DNA of 64,000 bases from NCBI RefSeq assembly GCF_029167625.1, contig NZ_CP119145.1:186001-250000 (forward strand), read 5' to 3'. Below the pieces are notes generated by a model. That model worked only from the letters and a program-made list of their open reading frames with translations. It did not search any database and was not told the origin of the DNA. The translations under genes and the position numbers were made by a program. This document shows, one piece after another, positions 1-8,594 of this stretch; the stretch's first letter is position 1, and every line of letters starts with the position of its first letter. This stretch comes from Streptomyces sp. AM 4-1-1 (GTDB taxonomy: Bacteria; Actinomycetota; Actinomycetes; Streptomycetales; Streptomycetaceae).

Positions 1-294
1 GACCTGGATGACGAGGGCGAGCAGCAGGGCGGTGACCGTCGCGCCGACGACGACGTCGGTGAGCGCGAGAGCCTGGACGACCGGGTCGACGAGCGGGCGT
101 GAGCCCGGGGCGAGGTCCGAGAAGACGGGAGCGGTGGCGTCGTGACGGTAGCCGACGGAAAGGAGCAGGACGTAGGTGGCGGACTGGCAGACGGCGAGGC
201 AGCCGACGGCGTGGATGAGGTTACGGCTGGTGGCGAGCCCGTGACAGCCGACGAGGAAGATCCACGCGGCGGTCAGGTACGGCAGGACGGACAT
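1..294 (-). CDS. mnhC: Mrp/Mnh-type cation antiporter subunit C (NuoK-like), 3' end outside window
   Basis: Small hydrophobic NuoK-like subunit of a multi-subunit Na+/H+ (Mrp/Mnh) or Mbh-type complex; its helices would line an ion path in the cytoplasmic membrane. The visible 98 residues start MSVLPYLTAAW and contain three hydrophobic stretches. The last, near ALALTDVVVGATVTALLLAL, is the usual NuoK/MrpC signature. It directly follows the B subunit on the minus strand. The ATG that overlaps the B stop runs into a stop after eight codons, so ATG 294 or GTG 300 is the likelier start. The C-terminus and the expected D subunit lie beyond the window edge. Confidence 0.8.
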   Translation of the reverse strand, partial: MSVLPYLTAAWIFLVGCHGLATSRNLIHAVGCLAVCQSATYVLLLSVGYRHDATAPVFSDLAPGSRPLVDPVVQALALTDVVVGATVTALLLALVIQV

Positions 295-316
295 CAGCAC
301 GCACCCGATTCCCGGT

Positions 317-1057
317 TCATGTGTGGTCCTCCTTCTCGATCTCCACGGCCTGGTCGAGGAACCGGGCGAGCAGCACGACCACCGCGCAGGCGACCTCCAT
401 GCCGATCGCCGCGTTGAGCAGCGGTACGGTGCCGCCGGACGCGAGCGTGTTGAACGTGCCGTACGGCAGCAGGGTGTTGGCGAGGAACGCGGACCCGCCG
501 AGGAGTCCGGCCACGCCGATCACCAGATAGGCGGCCTCGCCCGCCGCGTCGCCGAACTGGTAGAGGCCGACGGGTCTGATCCGCTCCAGCGCCCGGTAGT
601 CGACGGCGATGTACAGCAGGTGCAGAGCGGTGGCCGCGACGACCCCGCCCTGGAATCCCCCGCCGGGGCTGAGCTGGCCGTGCGCGACGACGTACAGGCC
701 GACGAGGAGGGTGACCGGCAGCGTCAGGAGCGCGTAACGGCGGATGTGCGGGGCGACACGGGCCGGGGCGGGTTCGACCTGGCGTTCGTCGCGGGTCTGC
801 CGCAGCAGGACTACGGTGCCGAGCACGGCCGCGAAGAGGATGCTCTCCTCACCGAGGGTGTCGAAGGCGCGCTGGTCGAAGTTGACGGAGGAGACGACGT
901 TCGCGGTGTGCCGGGCGAGTGCGGCGCGCACCGCGCGGTCGCCGTACGGGTGGGAGTCGCCGCCGAAGGCGGGGAGCCGGAAGCAGGCCGCGACGAGCAG
1001 CGCGGCGAGCCCGGCCGTGCCGACGGCCAGCACCAGGAGCCGCAGAGTCCGGCTCAC
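317..1057 (-). CDS. mnhB: Mrp-type antiporter subunit B fused to an MbhE-like N-terminus
   Basis: 246 residues. The first ~90 match the extreme C-terminal part of MrpA (MbhE region; hallmark NVVSSVNFDQRAFDTLGEES). Residues ~105-245 are MrpB, with the conserved GQLSPGGGFQGG loop and four to five membrane segments. The protein is a membrane subunit of a cation/proton antiporter module. Its start overlaps the preceding DUF4040 gene by 4 nt, suggesting translational coupling. The E-F-D-B-C order resembles the antiporter half of membrane-bound hydrogenase (Mbh) complexes more than a classical mrpABCDEFG operon, where this N-terminal region is part of a long MrpA. Confidence 0.85.
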   Translation of the reverse strand: MSRTLRLLVLAVGTAGLAALLVAACFRLPAFGGDSHPYGDRAVRAALARHTANVVSSVNFDQRAFDTLGEESILFAAVLGTVVLLRQTRDERQVEPAPARVAPHIRRYALLTLPVTLLVGLYVVAHGQLSPGGGFQGGVVAATALHLLYIAVDYRALERIRPVGLYQFGDAAGEAAYLVIGVAGLLGGSAFLANTLLPYGTFNTLASGGTVPLLNAAIGMEVACAVVVLLARFLDQAVEIEKEDHT

Positions 1058-1389
1058 GTCGGTTCCCTCCGCCCGCCGTCCCGCCGCCTTCCCTTCGGGG
1101 CGGGGGTTTCGCGGTCCTCGGTGGGGCGTTCGCCGTCCGGTGCGGGCCGCTTGCCGCGCCGGCGCACCTTGTGGACGGAGAGCAGCAGCAACAGCGGGGT
1201 CAGCGCCGAGCCCACCGCGAGCTGGGACAGCGCCACGTCCGGCGCCTGGAGGACCAGGAAGAGCGCGGCCAGGGTCAGTCCGAGCACGGACAGGACCAGA
1301 GCCTGCCGGGCCGGATCGCGCACCAGTACGGCGGCGGTGGCCGACGCGGCGACGAGCAGCAGCGCGATCACGGTCAGTGCGTCAGTCAT
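1054..1389 (-). CDS. Mrp/Mbh subunit, DUF4040 (MrpA C-terminal domain, MbhD-like)
   Basis: 111 residues. Three hydrophobic segments contain the DUF4040 signature LFLVLQAPDVALSQLAVGSAL, normally found near the C-terminus of MrpA or as free-standing MbhD. The tail (residues ~75-111) is very basic and probably cytoplasmic. The gene overlaps the F-G gene by 8 nt upstream and the B gene by 4 nt downstream, so all are probably made from one transcript. It would form part of the membrane domain coupling ion flux to a larger NuoL/MrpD-type subunit that is not in the window. Confidence 0.82.
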   Translation of the reverse strand: MTDALTVIALLLVAASATAAVLVRDPARQALVLSVLGLTLAALFLVLQAPDVALSQLAVGSALTPLLLLLSVHKVRRRGKRPAPDGERPTEDRETPAPKGRRRDGGRREPT

Positions 1390-1837
1390 CGTCGTCCGCC
1401 TCCGGTTCGTTCTCGCGCAGCGCCCGGGACGCGACCTGGTTGCCGACCACCAGAAGAGCCCCGGTCACCAGGAGTTTCACCGCGGCCCGCCCCGGTCCGG
1501 CGGCCACGCACAGCGACAGCACGACCGCCACCGTGGCGACGAGGGAGCAGCGGTCGGCGATCCGGCCGCGTGGCGGGTCGTCCTTGAGGTCGGGGCCGAG
1601 CAGCCTCGCGTAGACGAGGGTGCCCGCGGGGCCCAGGAGGGACAGCACCAGGGCCGTGTCGACGTACGCGGGCCGCGCGAACCCCTGGGCGAGGAGCAGG
1701 AGTACCAGGCAGATCAGCGCGGTGGCGTGGTTCTGCGCGCCGACCCGGCGCCGCAACGGTCCGGTGGCGACCGCGGGGACGGTCGGTCCCACCGCTCCCA
1801 CCAGGAGCACCGCCGCCGCCACGAGCCAGCCGTTCAC
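1382..1837 (-). CDS. Mrp subunit F fused to a shortened subunit G
   Basis: 151 residues, GTG start chosen because it overlaps the stop of the E gene by 4 nt (GTGA) and gives a hydrophobic N-terminus. Residues 1-85 resemble MrpF/MnhF (membrane segment, then YVDTALVLSLLGPAGTLVYARLL). Residues ~100-140 (AAVKLLVTGALLVVGNQVASRALREN) resemble the C-terminal half of MrpG, whose usual motif is a KALLV...TSPVASHALARAA-like segment. F and G are normally separate genes of about 90 and 110-120 residues, so this looks like a fusion that lost the N-terminal half of G. F is a confident call; G is an inference. Confidence 0.7.
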   Translation of the reverse strand: MNGWLVAAAVLLVGAVGPTVPAVATGPLRRRVGAQNHATALICLVLLLLAQGFARPAYVDTALVLSLLGPAGTLVYARLLGPDLKDDPPRGRIADRCSLVATVAVVLSLCVAAGPGRAAVKLLVTGALLVVGNQVASRALRENEPEADDDD

Positions 1838-2010
1838 CGGCCCGCCACCGCGCGCCGGGCCCGGCTCGCCGCGAGGGCCGCCAGTAGTGCGGCAGAGCCG
1901 CCCACCACCAGCTCCAGGGCGTCCACCGCGCTGACCAGCGTCAGCCAGAGGCCGGACAGGGCCGCCCACCACAGGGCGACCTCGGCCATGACCGCCACCG
2001 CGTGTCCCAT
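1834..2010 (-). CDS. Very short MrpE/MnhE-like subunit
   Basis: 58 residues, about a third of a normal MrpE (~160). It consists of two hydrophobic segments (ALWWAALSGLWLTLV and ELVVGGSAALLAALAA) joined by VSAVDALE, matching the N-terminal core of MnhE. Start ATG 2010 has a GGGAGG Shine-Dalgarno about 7 nt upstream. It is the first gene of the antiporter operon and is transcribed away from the dehydrogenase genes to its right. Size and operon position support an E-type subunit, but the sequence is short for a firm call. Confidence 0.6.
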   Translation of the reverse strand: MGHAVAVMAEVALWWAALSGLWLTLVSAVDALELVVGGSAALLAALAASRARRAVAGR

Positions 2011-2143
2011 CCGCCGCACCTCCCGGCCTCCCGCGTGCTCGTACCCGCCGGCCGGCCGTTCGCCGGCCGGGCCGTGCCGCAACCGCCGCCGGACGGCCGT
2101 CGGCGTCCGCCGGCGTCCGCCGGCGTCGTCGGTGACTGTCCCG

Positions 2144-4240
2144 TCAGGGCAGGAGCGGGAGCAGCCTGTCGGGGGTCAGGGGGAGGGTGCGCGGGCGGGC
2201 GCCGGTCGCGTGCGCGACGGCGTTGCCGATGGCGGCCGCGGCGCCGACGATGCCGATCTCGCCGATGCCCTTGCTGCCCATCGGGTTGAGGTGCGGGTCG
2301 TCCTCGTCGATCCAGTGCGCCTCGATGTCGGGCACGTCGGCGCAGGCCGGGACGTGGTACGAGGCGAGATCCCGCTCGGTGAAGTCGCCGTACACCGGGT
2401 CCATGGTGCTGCCCTCGGTGAGCGCCATCCCGATGCCCATGGTCATTCCGCCGATGAACTGGGAGCGCGCGGTCCGGGAGTTGAGGATGTGCCCGGCCGC
2501 GAAGACGCCCAGCATCCGGCGGACCCGGGCCTCGCCGGTACGCGTGTCGACGGTGACCTCGGCGAAGTGGGCGCCGAACGCGTGCCGCGCGTACGGGGGT
2601 TCCTCCGCGGTCTCCCGGGCCGTGTCGGTGCTGACGGTCAGTCCTTCGACGGGCAGCGGGCCGCTGTGGTCGCGCAGTCGGCGCGCCAGGATGTCGGCGG
2701 CCTTGTGCACGGCCCAGCCCCACGAGGCCGTGCCGGAGGAGCCGCCCGCCAGGGGTGCGTCGGGCAGGTCGCTGTCACCGATGTCGATCCGGACGTTGTC
2801 GACGGGGGTGGCGAGGGCCGCCGCGGCGACCTGCGCGAGGACGGTGCGGGCCCCGGTACCGATGTCGGTGGCGTTGACCTGGACGAGGTAGGAGCCGTCG
2901 GGCGACGCGTGGGCGGTGGCGCCGGAGGCGCTGATGAGGACCGGGTAGGTGGCCGAGGCGACCCCGGTGCCGGTCAGCAGCGGCCCTTCCCTGCGGGCGG
3001 CGGGGCGCGGATCGCGGTCGTGCCAGCCGAAGCGGGCGGCGCCCTCCCGCAGGCAGGCGGCGAGGTTGCGGCTGCTGAACGGGCGGTCGCTGTCGGGCTC
3101 GTGCGCCGGATCGTTGCGCAGTCTCAGCTCGACGGGGTCGATGCCGAGGGCCGCCGCGAGTTCGTCCATGGCCGACTCCAGGGCGTACATGCCGGACGCC
3201 TCGCCCGGTGCCCGCATCCAGGAGGGGCTGGGCACGTCCAGGGCTGTCACCCGGTGGACGGTCCGGCTGTGCGGGGAGGTGTACATGACGCGGGCCGGTA
3301 CGGCGGCCTGCTCCACGAACTCCTTGATCGTGGAGGTCTGCGTGATGATCTCGTGGGCGAGCGCGGTGATGACGCCGTCGGGTCCGGCGCCGAGCCGGAC
3401 ACGCTGCACGGTGGGGGCGCGGTGGCCGACGACGGCCGCCATCTGGGCGCGGGGCATGGCGAGTGCGACGGGGTGTCCGGTGTGGCGCGCGGCCATGGTG
3501 GCGAGGACGACCTGAGGGCGCGGTGTCCCCTTGGAACCGAAACCGCCGCCGACGTGGGCGGAGAGGACGGTGACCCGCTCCGGTTCGAGCCCGAACGCCG
3601 CGGCGAGGCTGTCGCGCACCGTGGTGGCGCCCTGGCTGGAGTCGTGCACGGTCAGATGCCCGTCGGTCCATTCGGCGGCGGAGGTGTGCGGTTCCATCGG
3701 GTGGTTGTGCAGCGCGCTCAGCGTGTACGTGGTGTCGACCTGGACGGGTGCGGCGGCGTAGGCCCGGTCGAAGTCGCCGCGTTCGCGTACCGCGGGATAG
3801 CCGCCGTTGGCCGCGTCCGGGACGTGCAGGCCGGGGTGGTCCTCGGTGAGGAGGACGTCGTGCGGCAGCCGGTCGTACTCGACCCGTACGGCGTCGGCTC
3901 CCGCCCTGGCCGCTTCGAGGCTTTCGGCCACCACGAGGGCGACGGGCCAGCCGCGGTGCGGGACCCGCTCGTTCTGGAGGACGTCGAGGATCGGGTCGTC
4001 GGGTTCCTTCAGCCGTGGGGCGTTCTCATGGGTGAGGACGGTGTGCACGCCGGGCAGCGCGAGGGCGTCGGCGGTGCGGACGGCGGTGATCCGGCCGTGC
4101 GGCACGGTCGCGGGGACCGGCCAGGCGTACAGCGTGCCGGCCGGGGGGAGTTCAGCGGCGTAACGGGCGGTGCCGGTGACCTTCTCCCGGCCCTCACGGC
4201 GGATGACAGGGGTGCCCAGGGGGTGGGGGGCGTGGCTCAT
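2144..4240 (-). CDS. Molybdopterin-binding catalytic subunit of an aldehyde/xanthine dehydrogenase (PaoC type)
   Basis: 698 residues. Catalytic subunit of a three-gene molybdenum hydroxylase of the xanthine oxidase family, which oxidises aldehydes or N-heterocycles with water as the oxygen donor. The N-terminus has the entry motif REKVTGTARYAAE. The Moco loop AHVGGGFGSKG is at ~245. The C-terminal MGSKGIGEIG near 655 carries the conserved catalytic base Glu. The length is that of PaoC/YagR-type subunits, not of the large single-chain xanthine dehydrogenases. No Tat signal is seen, so cytoplasmic placement is likely. It is last in its operon, behind the FAD and 2Fe-2S subunits. The substrate cannot be read from the sequence. 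Confidence 0.92.
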   Translation of the reverse strand: MSHAPHPLGTPVIRREGREKVTGTARYAAELPPAGTLYAWPVPATVPHGRITAVRTADALALPGVHTVLTHENAPRLKEPDDPILDVLQNERVPHRGWPVALVVAESLEAARAGADAVRVEYDRLPHDVLLTEDHPGLHVPDAANGGYPAVRERGDFDRAYAAAPVQVDTTYTLSALHNHPMEPHTSAAEWTDGHLTVHDSSQGATTVRDSLAAAFGLEPERVTVLSAHVGGGFGSKGTPRPQVVLATMAARHTGHPVALAMPRAQMAAVVGHRAPTVQRVRLGAGPDGVITALAHEIITQTSTIKEFVEQAAVPARVMYTSPHSRTVHRVTALDVPSPSWMRAPGEASGMYALESAMDELAAALGIDPVELRLRNDPAHEPDSDRPFSSRNLAACLREGAARFGWHDRDPRPAARREGPLLTGTGVASATYPVLISASGATAHASPDGSYLVQVNATDIGTGARTVLAQVAAAALATPVDNVRIDIGDSDLPDAPLAGGSSGTASWGWAVHKAADILARRLRDHSGPLPVEGLTVSTDTARETAEEPPYARHAFGAHFAEVTVDTRTGEARVRRMLGVFAAGHILNSRTARSQFIGGMTMGIGMALTEGSTMDPVYGDFTERDLASYHVPACADVPDIEAHWIDEDDPHLNPMGSKGIGEIGIVGAAAAIGNAVAHATGARPRTLPLTPDRLLPLLP

Positions 4241-4327
4241 GGCGGGGTCCTTCGGCTCTTCCGGTGCTGCCCGGTGTCGGGTCCGCCCGGACGGTGCGGC
4301 GTGGGCTCGGTCCCGGTGTCGGGGCGC

Positions 4328-5314
4328 TCAGGTGCGTGCGGTGAGTTCGGCCAGCGCGTCGACCGCGAGGTTGCGGGCGAGGGGCACCTTGAACGCGTTG
4401 TCGCGCAGTGGCCGGGCGGCGGCGAGTTCGGCGTCCACCGCGCGCTCGAAGGTGTCCTCGGTGGCGGGCGCGCCCCGCAGGACCTCCTCGGCGGCGCGGG
4501 CCCGCCACGGGCGGTGGGCGAGTCCGCCGAAGGCGAGCGCGGCGTCCTCGATCCGGCCGTCGCGCACGAGCAGCACCGCGGCGACGGAGGCCAGGGCGAA
4601 GGCGTACGAGGCGCGGTCGCGGGCCTTGCGGTAGAGGGAGACCGTGCCGAGCTGGCGCGGTGCGAGGACGACCTCGGTGATGAGTTCGCCCGGCCTGATC
4701 ACCGTGTCCTGGTCGGGATTGTCGCCGGGCAGCCGGTGGAATTCCGTGACGGGCACGGCGCGTTCGCCGTCGGGGCCGTGCAGCAGCACCGTGGCGTCGA
4801 GCGCGGCCAGCGCGACGGCCATGTCCGACGGGTTGGTCGCGACGCAGTCCGCGGAGTGGCCGAGGACCGCGAGGTCGCGGTGGTGGCCCTCACGGGCCGG
4901 GCAGCCGGTGCCGGGGGACCGTTTGTTGCAGGGCTTGGAGGTGTCCTGGAAGTACGGGCATCGGGTGCGCTGCAGCAGGTTCCCGCCGGTCGTCGCGGTG
5001 TTGCGGAGCTGGCCCGAGGCGCCGGCCAGCAGTGCCTGGGAGAGGACGGGGTAGCGGGTGCGCACGGCGAGATGGGCGGCGAGGTCGCTGTTGCGCACGG
5101 TCGCGCCGATCCGCAGTCCCCCGCCGTCGGTCTCCGTCACCCGGTCCAGCGGCAGCCGGCTGACGTCGATGACCAGGTCCGGTGTCTCGACGCCGAGCTT
5201 CATCAGGTCGACGAGGTTGGTGCCACCGCCGAGGAACCTGGAACCGGGGTGGGCGGCGCCCGCGCGGACCGCCTCGACGGTGGAGCCCGCGCGCAGATAG
5301 GCGAAGGGTTTCAC
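4328..5314 (-). CDS. FAD-binding subunit of aldehyde/xanthine dehydrogenase with an extra 4Fe-4S insert (PaoB type)
   Basis: 328 residues. It carries FAD between the 2Fe-2S clusters and the electron acceptor. FAD-binding motifs [15 protein letters not shown] (N-terminal) and [20 protein letters not shown] are clear. A Cys-rich segment follows ([20 protein letters not shown], then a further Cys). In E. coli PaoB the equivalent insert binds an additional 4Fe-4S cluster, so this is a PaoABC-like rather than a classical xanthine dehydrogenase. GTG 5314 overlaps the stop of the 2Fe-2S subunit gene (GTGA), indicating coupling. Confidence 0.92.
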   Translation of the reverse strand: MKPFAYLRAGSTVEAVRAGAAHPGSRFLGGGTNLVDLMKLGVETPDLVIDVSRLPLDRVTETDGGGLRIGATVRNSDLAAHLAVRTRYPVLSQALLAGASGQLRNTATTGGNLLQRTRCPYFQDTSKPCNKRSPGTGCPAREGHHRDLAVLGHSADCVATNPSDMAVALAALDATVLLHGPDGERAVPVTEFHRLPGDNPDQDTVIRPGELITEVVLAPRQLGTVSLYRKARDRASYAFALASVAAVLLVRDGRIEDAALAFGGLAHRPWRARAAEEVLRGAPATEDTFERAVDAELAAARPLRDNAFKVPLARNLAVDALAELTART

Positions 5315-5877
5315 GGCGTCACGTCCTCGATCGCCTCGACGATGTGCGGATAGGCACCGCAGCGGCACAGGTTCCCGCTCATCCGCTCGCGGATCTCGGG
5401 CCTGTTGAGCGGCGCCGGGGTGGTGACGGGTTCGATGTCCGGGGTGGCGTGGGACGGGAAGCCGTCCGCCGCCTCGCCGAGCATCCCCACGGCGGAGCAG
5501 AGCTGACCGGGGGTGCAGTATCCGCACTGGAAGGCGTCCCGGTCGAGGAACGCCTGCTGCACCGGGTGCAGGTCCTCGCCGTCGGCCAGGCCCTCGACGG
5601 TGGTGATGCGGGAACCGTCGTACGCGACGGCGAACAGCAGACAGCTGTTGGCCCTGCGGCCGTCGACGAGGACCGTGCACGCTCCGCACTGACCGTGGTC
5701 GCAGCCCTTCTTGGCCCCCGCGAGTCCCAGGTGTTCGCGCAGGGCGTCCAGGACCGTGGTGCGGTGGTCGAGCGTCAGGGTGTGCTCGGTCCCGTTGACC
5801 CGCAGGGTCAGGGTGGAGCGGTCGTCGGTCACCGGCGGCTGCTCCGGGCCGTCCTCCCGCTGGCTGATGAGGTCCAC
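5311..5877 (-). CDS. 2Fe-2S subunit of aldehyde/xanthine dehydrogenase (PaoA type)
   Basis: 188 residues. Two-domain ferredoxin subunit with a plant-type 2Fe-2S site ([21 protein letters not shown], Cys spacing C-x4-C-x2-C) and a C-terminal 2Fe-2S site ([10 protein letters not shown] ... [10 protein letters not shown]). E. coli PaoA has a Tat signal. Here no twin-arginine segment precedes the domain, so the enzyme is probably cytoplasmic. Start GTG 5877 is preceded by GAAAGG 9-10 nt upstream; an in-frame GTG at 5832 is an alternative. First gene of the paoABC-like operon. Confidence 0.92.
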   Translation of the reverse strand: MDLISQREDGPEQPPVTDDRSTLTLRVNGTEHTLTLDHRTTVLDALREHLGLAGAKKGCDHGQCGACTVLVDGRRANSCLLFAVAYDGSRITTVEGLADGEDLHPVQQAFLDRDAFQCGYCTPGQLCSAVGMLGEAADGFPSHATPDIEPVTTPAPLNRPEIRERMSGNLCRCGAYPHIVEAIEDVTP

Positions 5878-6028
5878 TCGCTCGCACCTTTCAGAACCCG
5901 GCCGGAGCCGGTCCGGGCTGGTCGGACCGCGGTGGTGGAACCGGGCCGGCCGGGCCGCCGAAGCCGCCCCCGGCCGGTCCGGCCGGACCGGCCCGCCGAC
6001 CGACCGGCCGGACCACACACGCGCGATT

Positions 6029-6057
6029 TGTCTATTTGATTACATTTTCATGGTCAC
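6029..6057 (-). promoter_or_regulatory. Candidate sigma70-type promoter for the 2Fe-2S/FAD/Mo dehydrogenase operon
   Basis: An A+T-rich island in an otherwise very GC-rich gap. Read on the minus strand it offers GTGACC (6057-6052), a 17-bp spacer and TAGACA (6034-6029). The leader to GTG 5877 would be about 145 nt. The -35 and -10 matches are only moderate. Confidence 0.35.
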
Positions 6058-6070
6058 TTGTCGTTTCCTC

Positions 6071-6110
6071 GGTACCGACACCCTCGGACCGGTGCCGGCA
6101 CCCTCGGGCC
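6071..6110. repeat. Two 20-bp direct repeats containing short palindromes
   Basis: Two adjacent copies (6071-6090 and 6091-6110) differ at three positions. Each contains a small palindrome (GGTACC in the first, GGTGCCGGCACC in the second). They lie just downstream of the formate dehydrogenase operon stop, read on the minus strand, and may help to terminate it. Confidence 0.5.
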
Positions 6111-6118
6111 CGCGTCGG

Positions 6119-6517
6119 CTACCGGCTCTCCAGCCGCAGCCGGACCTCCTGCTCCTGGTCCCCGGCCGCCGTCCCGATCACCCGCACGGTGAAGGCGTCG
6201 GCCAGGTGCTGGCGCAGCCGGTCGACGGCCCAGTAGCCGCCCTGTGCCTCGACCGTGACCGGCGCGGAGAGGGTCGCCGGTCCCGCGACCGCCTTCGTCC
6301 GGGAGACGTCGACCGTCGCGGCCCACACCGTGGGGTGACTCCTCGACTCCTCGTGCGGTACGTCCTCCGGCGCCCGGTCGGACGCGAAGGAGGTGCTCAG
6401 CACGGCGAAGACCGTCTGCGCGTCGCCCTCGGCGCAACCGCTGAGCGACACCGTCACGTCCCGGCTCTCCTTGCCGCTCCGGGCGCTGTCCTGGGCCTGT
6501 CCGTCGGTGCTGTTCAC
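6119..6517 (-). CDS. Unknown small protein, last gene of the formate dehydrogenase operon
   Basis: 132 residues, soluble, acidic to neutral, with one cysteine (LSGCAEGD). It has no signal peptide or membrane segment. Start GTG 6517 overlaps the NrfD stop by 4 nt (GTGA), the same coupling seen along this operon. I do not recognise the family. Its alternating strand-helix pattern would fit a small alpha/beta fold. Tight linkage to the formate dehydrogenase genes suggests an accessory or assembly role, which is only an inference. Confidence 0.7.
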   Translation of the reverse strand: MNSTDGQAQDSARSGKESRDVTVSLSGCAEGDAQTVFAVLSTSFASDRAPEDVPHEESRSHPTVWAATVDVSRTKAVAGPATLSAPVTVEAQGGYWAVDRLRQHLADAFTVRVIGTAAGDQEQEVRLRLESR

Positions 6518-7512
6518 CGGGGTTCCTTCCGTTGGTGGTCGGGCTGTGGGTTCTCTCGTTGGGGGCCCACCGTGTAGACCGGGTCGTCGGCCGACGCGAT
6601 GCCCGCCGCGAAGACCCCGAAGCGGGTGCACGCCGATCCGGCGAGCAGCGCGAGCCCCGCGCCGACGGCGGCCGCACGGCTGCGGTGCCCCAGCAGGGCG
6701 GCTCCCGCGGCGCCGACGGCGGTCAGGGCGCGGGCGGAGCGCAGCAGTGTCCCGGCCCGCCCCGTCCGGTAGGTCTCGGCGACCATGCCGAGCCGCCGTT
6801 CGGCGGCGCGTTCGGCGAGACCTTCGCACACGGCGGCGAGCACCGCGGCGTACCGGGCCGGGGTGTTCTCCCGGACCGGGGCGACGGCCAGGGCCATGCC
6901 CGCGGCGGCGGCCGTCGCCGATGCCCCGAAGAGGTACGGGAGTTCGCGGTGCGCGCCGTGCCAGGCGGGTACGGCGGTGTCGGCGGCCAGGACGGCGGTG
7001 TACGTCGCCACGGCGGGCCCGAAGAGGGCTGCCGCCCCGGTCGCGGCGGCGCCCGCCCTGGGCAGCCGGCCGGTGACCGCGCACAGGGCGGCGCCGCCCG
7101 CCGCCGGACCGTAGACGGACAGCAGCCAGGAGCCGACGCTCATCGGCGAGGTCGGTTTGAAGACCCTCAGCATGTTGGGGAATCTGCTGGGCCGGCCCAG
7201 GTCGTGGACGAGCGCGGCGGCGGAGAGGCCGATGGTCACGACGGAGGAGACCTTCATCGCGGTGGCCGTCACCGGCCGGCCGGACAGGTGCGCCCCGGCG
7301 GCGAGCACCGAACCCGCGCCCGCGAGCCCGCCGAGGAAGAAGTATCCGGCGATGTCCTGCGCCGACCAGGCGGGGGCCTTGATCACCGGGCGCCCGTAGT
7401 ACGACCCGAACTCGGCGCGCGGCACCATCAGTTCCTCGCCGCGCCGCCGCTTGCGCCTGCCCCCGCGCCCGCGCCCACGCGTGCGGTCGTCCGTCCGTCC
7501 GGGGTCGCTCAT
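6514..7512 (-). CDS. NrfD/PsrC-type membrane anchor subunit of formate dehydrogenase
   Basis: 332 residues with about eight hydrophobic segments after a strongly basic N-terminus (residues 10-27, many Arg and Lys). Features of the NrfD/PsrC family include the KAPAWSAQDIAGYFFLGGLAGAG region at ~45 and the LVHDLGRPSRFPNMLRVFKPTSPMSVGSW motif region at ~100. The family passes electrons between an iron-sulfur subunit and the quinone pool. ATG 7512 overlaps the ferredoxin-subunit stop (ATGA). Confidence 0.88.
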   Translation of the reverse strand: MSDPGRTDDRTRGRGRGGRRKRRRGEELMVPRAEFGSYYGRPVIKAPAWSAQDIAGYFFLGGLAGAGSVLAAGAHLSGRPVTATAMKVSSVVTIGLSAAALVHDLGRPSRFPNMLRVFKPTSPMSVGSWLLSVYGPAAGGAALCAVTGRLPRAGAAATGAAALFGPAVATYTAVLAADTAVPAWHGAHRELPYLFGASATAAAAGMALAVAPVRENTPARYAAVLAAVCEGLAERAAERRLGMVAETYRTGRAGTLLRSARALTAVGAAGAALLGHRSRAAAVGAGLALLAGSACTRFGVFAAGIASADDPVYTVGPQRENPQPDHQRKEPR

Positions 7513-8594
7513 CGCTGTCCTTTCCGCCTGGTGAGCACGGGCAGGGCGAAGGAGAGCGTCAGGCCGCCGACGAGGGAGAGCGCCGCGATCCCCGCGTGCC
7601 GCCACATGGCGGGCAGGTCACGGGTGGTGACCACGGGTGCCGGTGGCAGCCCGTAGACCTCGGGCTCGTCCAGCAGCAGGAAGAACGCGCCGTCCCCGCC
7701 GACCCCGTTGCCGGGGTCCTCGCCGTACAGCCGGGCCTCCGGGACCCCGGCCTCGTGGAGTTGCCCGACCCGCAGGGCCGCCCGCTCGCGCAGTTCGTCG
7801 AGCGGGCCGAACTGGATGGATTCGGTGGGGCAGGCCTTCGCGCAGGCCGGTTCCTGACCGGCGCCGAGCCGGTCGTAGCACATCGTGCACTTGAACGCCC
7901 GCCCGTCGGTGGGGCGTTGCTCGATCACGCCGTAGGGACAGGCGGGGACGCAGTATCCGCAGCCGTTGCAGATGTCCTCCTGGACGACGACCGTGCCGAA
8001 CTCGGTGCGGAACAGCGATCCGGTGGGACAGACGTCCAGGCAGGCGGCGTGGGTGCAGTGCTTGCAGACGTCCGAGGACATCAGCCAGCGGGTGCCCTCG
8101 GCCGCGACGCCGGTCCCGGTGACGGCCGTGTCCCCCGGCCCGGTACCCGTACCGCATCCGCACCCGCCGGCCCCGCCCGAGCCGCATCCGCCGCCCCCGT
8201 CCGGACCGTCTCCGCCGGCCGTGCCGGACCGGGGCCCGCAGCCGCAGCCAGCGCCGTCGGCGGTCGTGGGCCCGGTCCCGGCGAGCGGGAGTTCGGTGCG
8301 TCCGCCCGCGACGGGCTCCTCGGGCCGCTCGTCCCGGACCGGCTTCGGCTGTTCGATGAAGGCGACATGACGCCAGGTGGACGCGCCGAGGCCGCCCGTG
8401 TTGTCGTACGACATGCCGGTCAGCGGTCCCCCGTCCGCCGGGATCGCGTTCCACTCCTTGCAGGCGACCTCGCACGCCTTGCAGCCGATGCAGACCGAGG
8501 TGTCGGTGAAGAAGCCGACCCTCGGCGGGGCGTCCCGGTGGCCCGCGTCGCCCGCCGGGTCCGCCTCCGGCCCGCTGAACAGGTTGTCCCTCAC
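7509..8594 (-). CDS. Formate dehydrogenase iron-sulfur subunit (4 x 4Fe-4S) with a Gly/Cys-rich insert
   Basis: 361 residues. Electron-transfer subunit carrying four ferredoxin-type cysteine groups: CIGCKACEVAC (35-45), CKHCTHAACLDVC (177-189), CNGCGYCVPAC (209-219) and CTMC...CAKAC (236-255). A C-terminal hydrophobic helix (IAALSLVGGLTLSFALPVL) anchors it in the membrane, as in FdnH/FdoH. Between the first and second clusters is an unusual low-complexity segment, residues ~100-165, rich in Gly with five extra cysteines. GTG 8594 overlaps the catalytic-subunit stop (GTGA). Confidence 0.9.
   Translation of the reverse strand: MRDNLFSGPEADPAGDAGHRDAPPRVGFFTDTSVCIGCKACEVACKEWNAIPADGGPLTGMSYDNTGGLGASTWRHVAFIEQPKPVRDERPEEPVAGGRTELPLAGTGPTTADGAGCGCGPRSGTAGGDGPDGGGGCGSGGAGGCGCGTGTGPGDTAVTGTGVAAEGTRWLMSSDVCKHCTHAACLDVCPTGSLFRTEFGTVVVQEDICNGCGYCVPACPYGVIEQRPTDGRAFKCTMCYDRLGAGQEPACAKACPTESIQFGPLDELRERAALRVGQLHEAGVPEARLYGEDPGNGVGGDGAFFLLLDEPEVYGLPPAPVVTTRDLPAMWRHAGIAALSLVGGLTLSFALPVLTRRKGQR

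Noticed and set aside
323..5353. A 1676-codon open frame on the plus strand
   Set aside because: It is antisense to eight clear genes (antiporter and PaoABC-like subunits). Its product is low-complexity Gly/Arg/Val/Asp, typical of a shadow frame in very GC-rich DNA.
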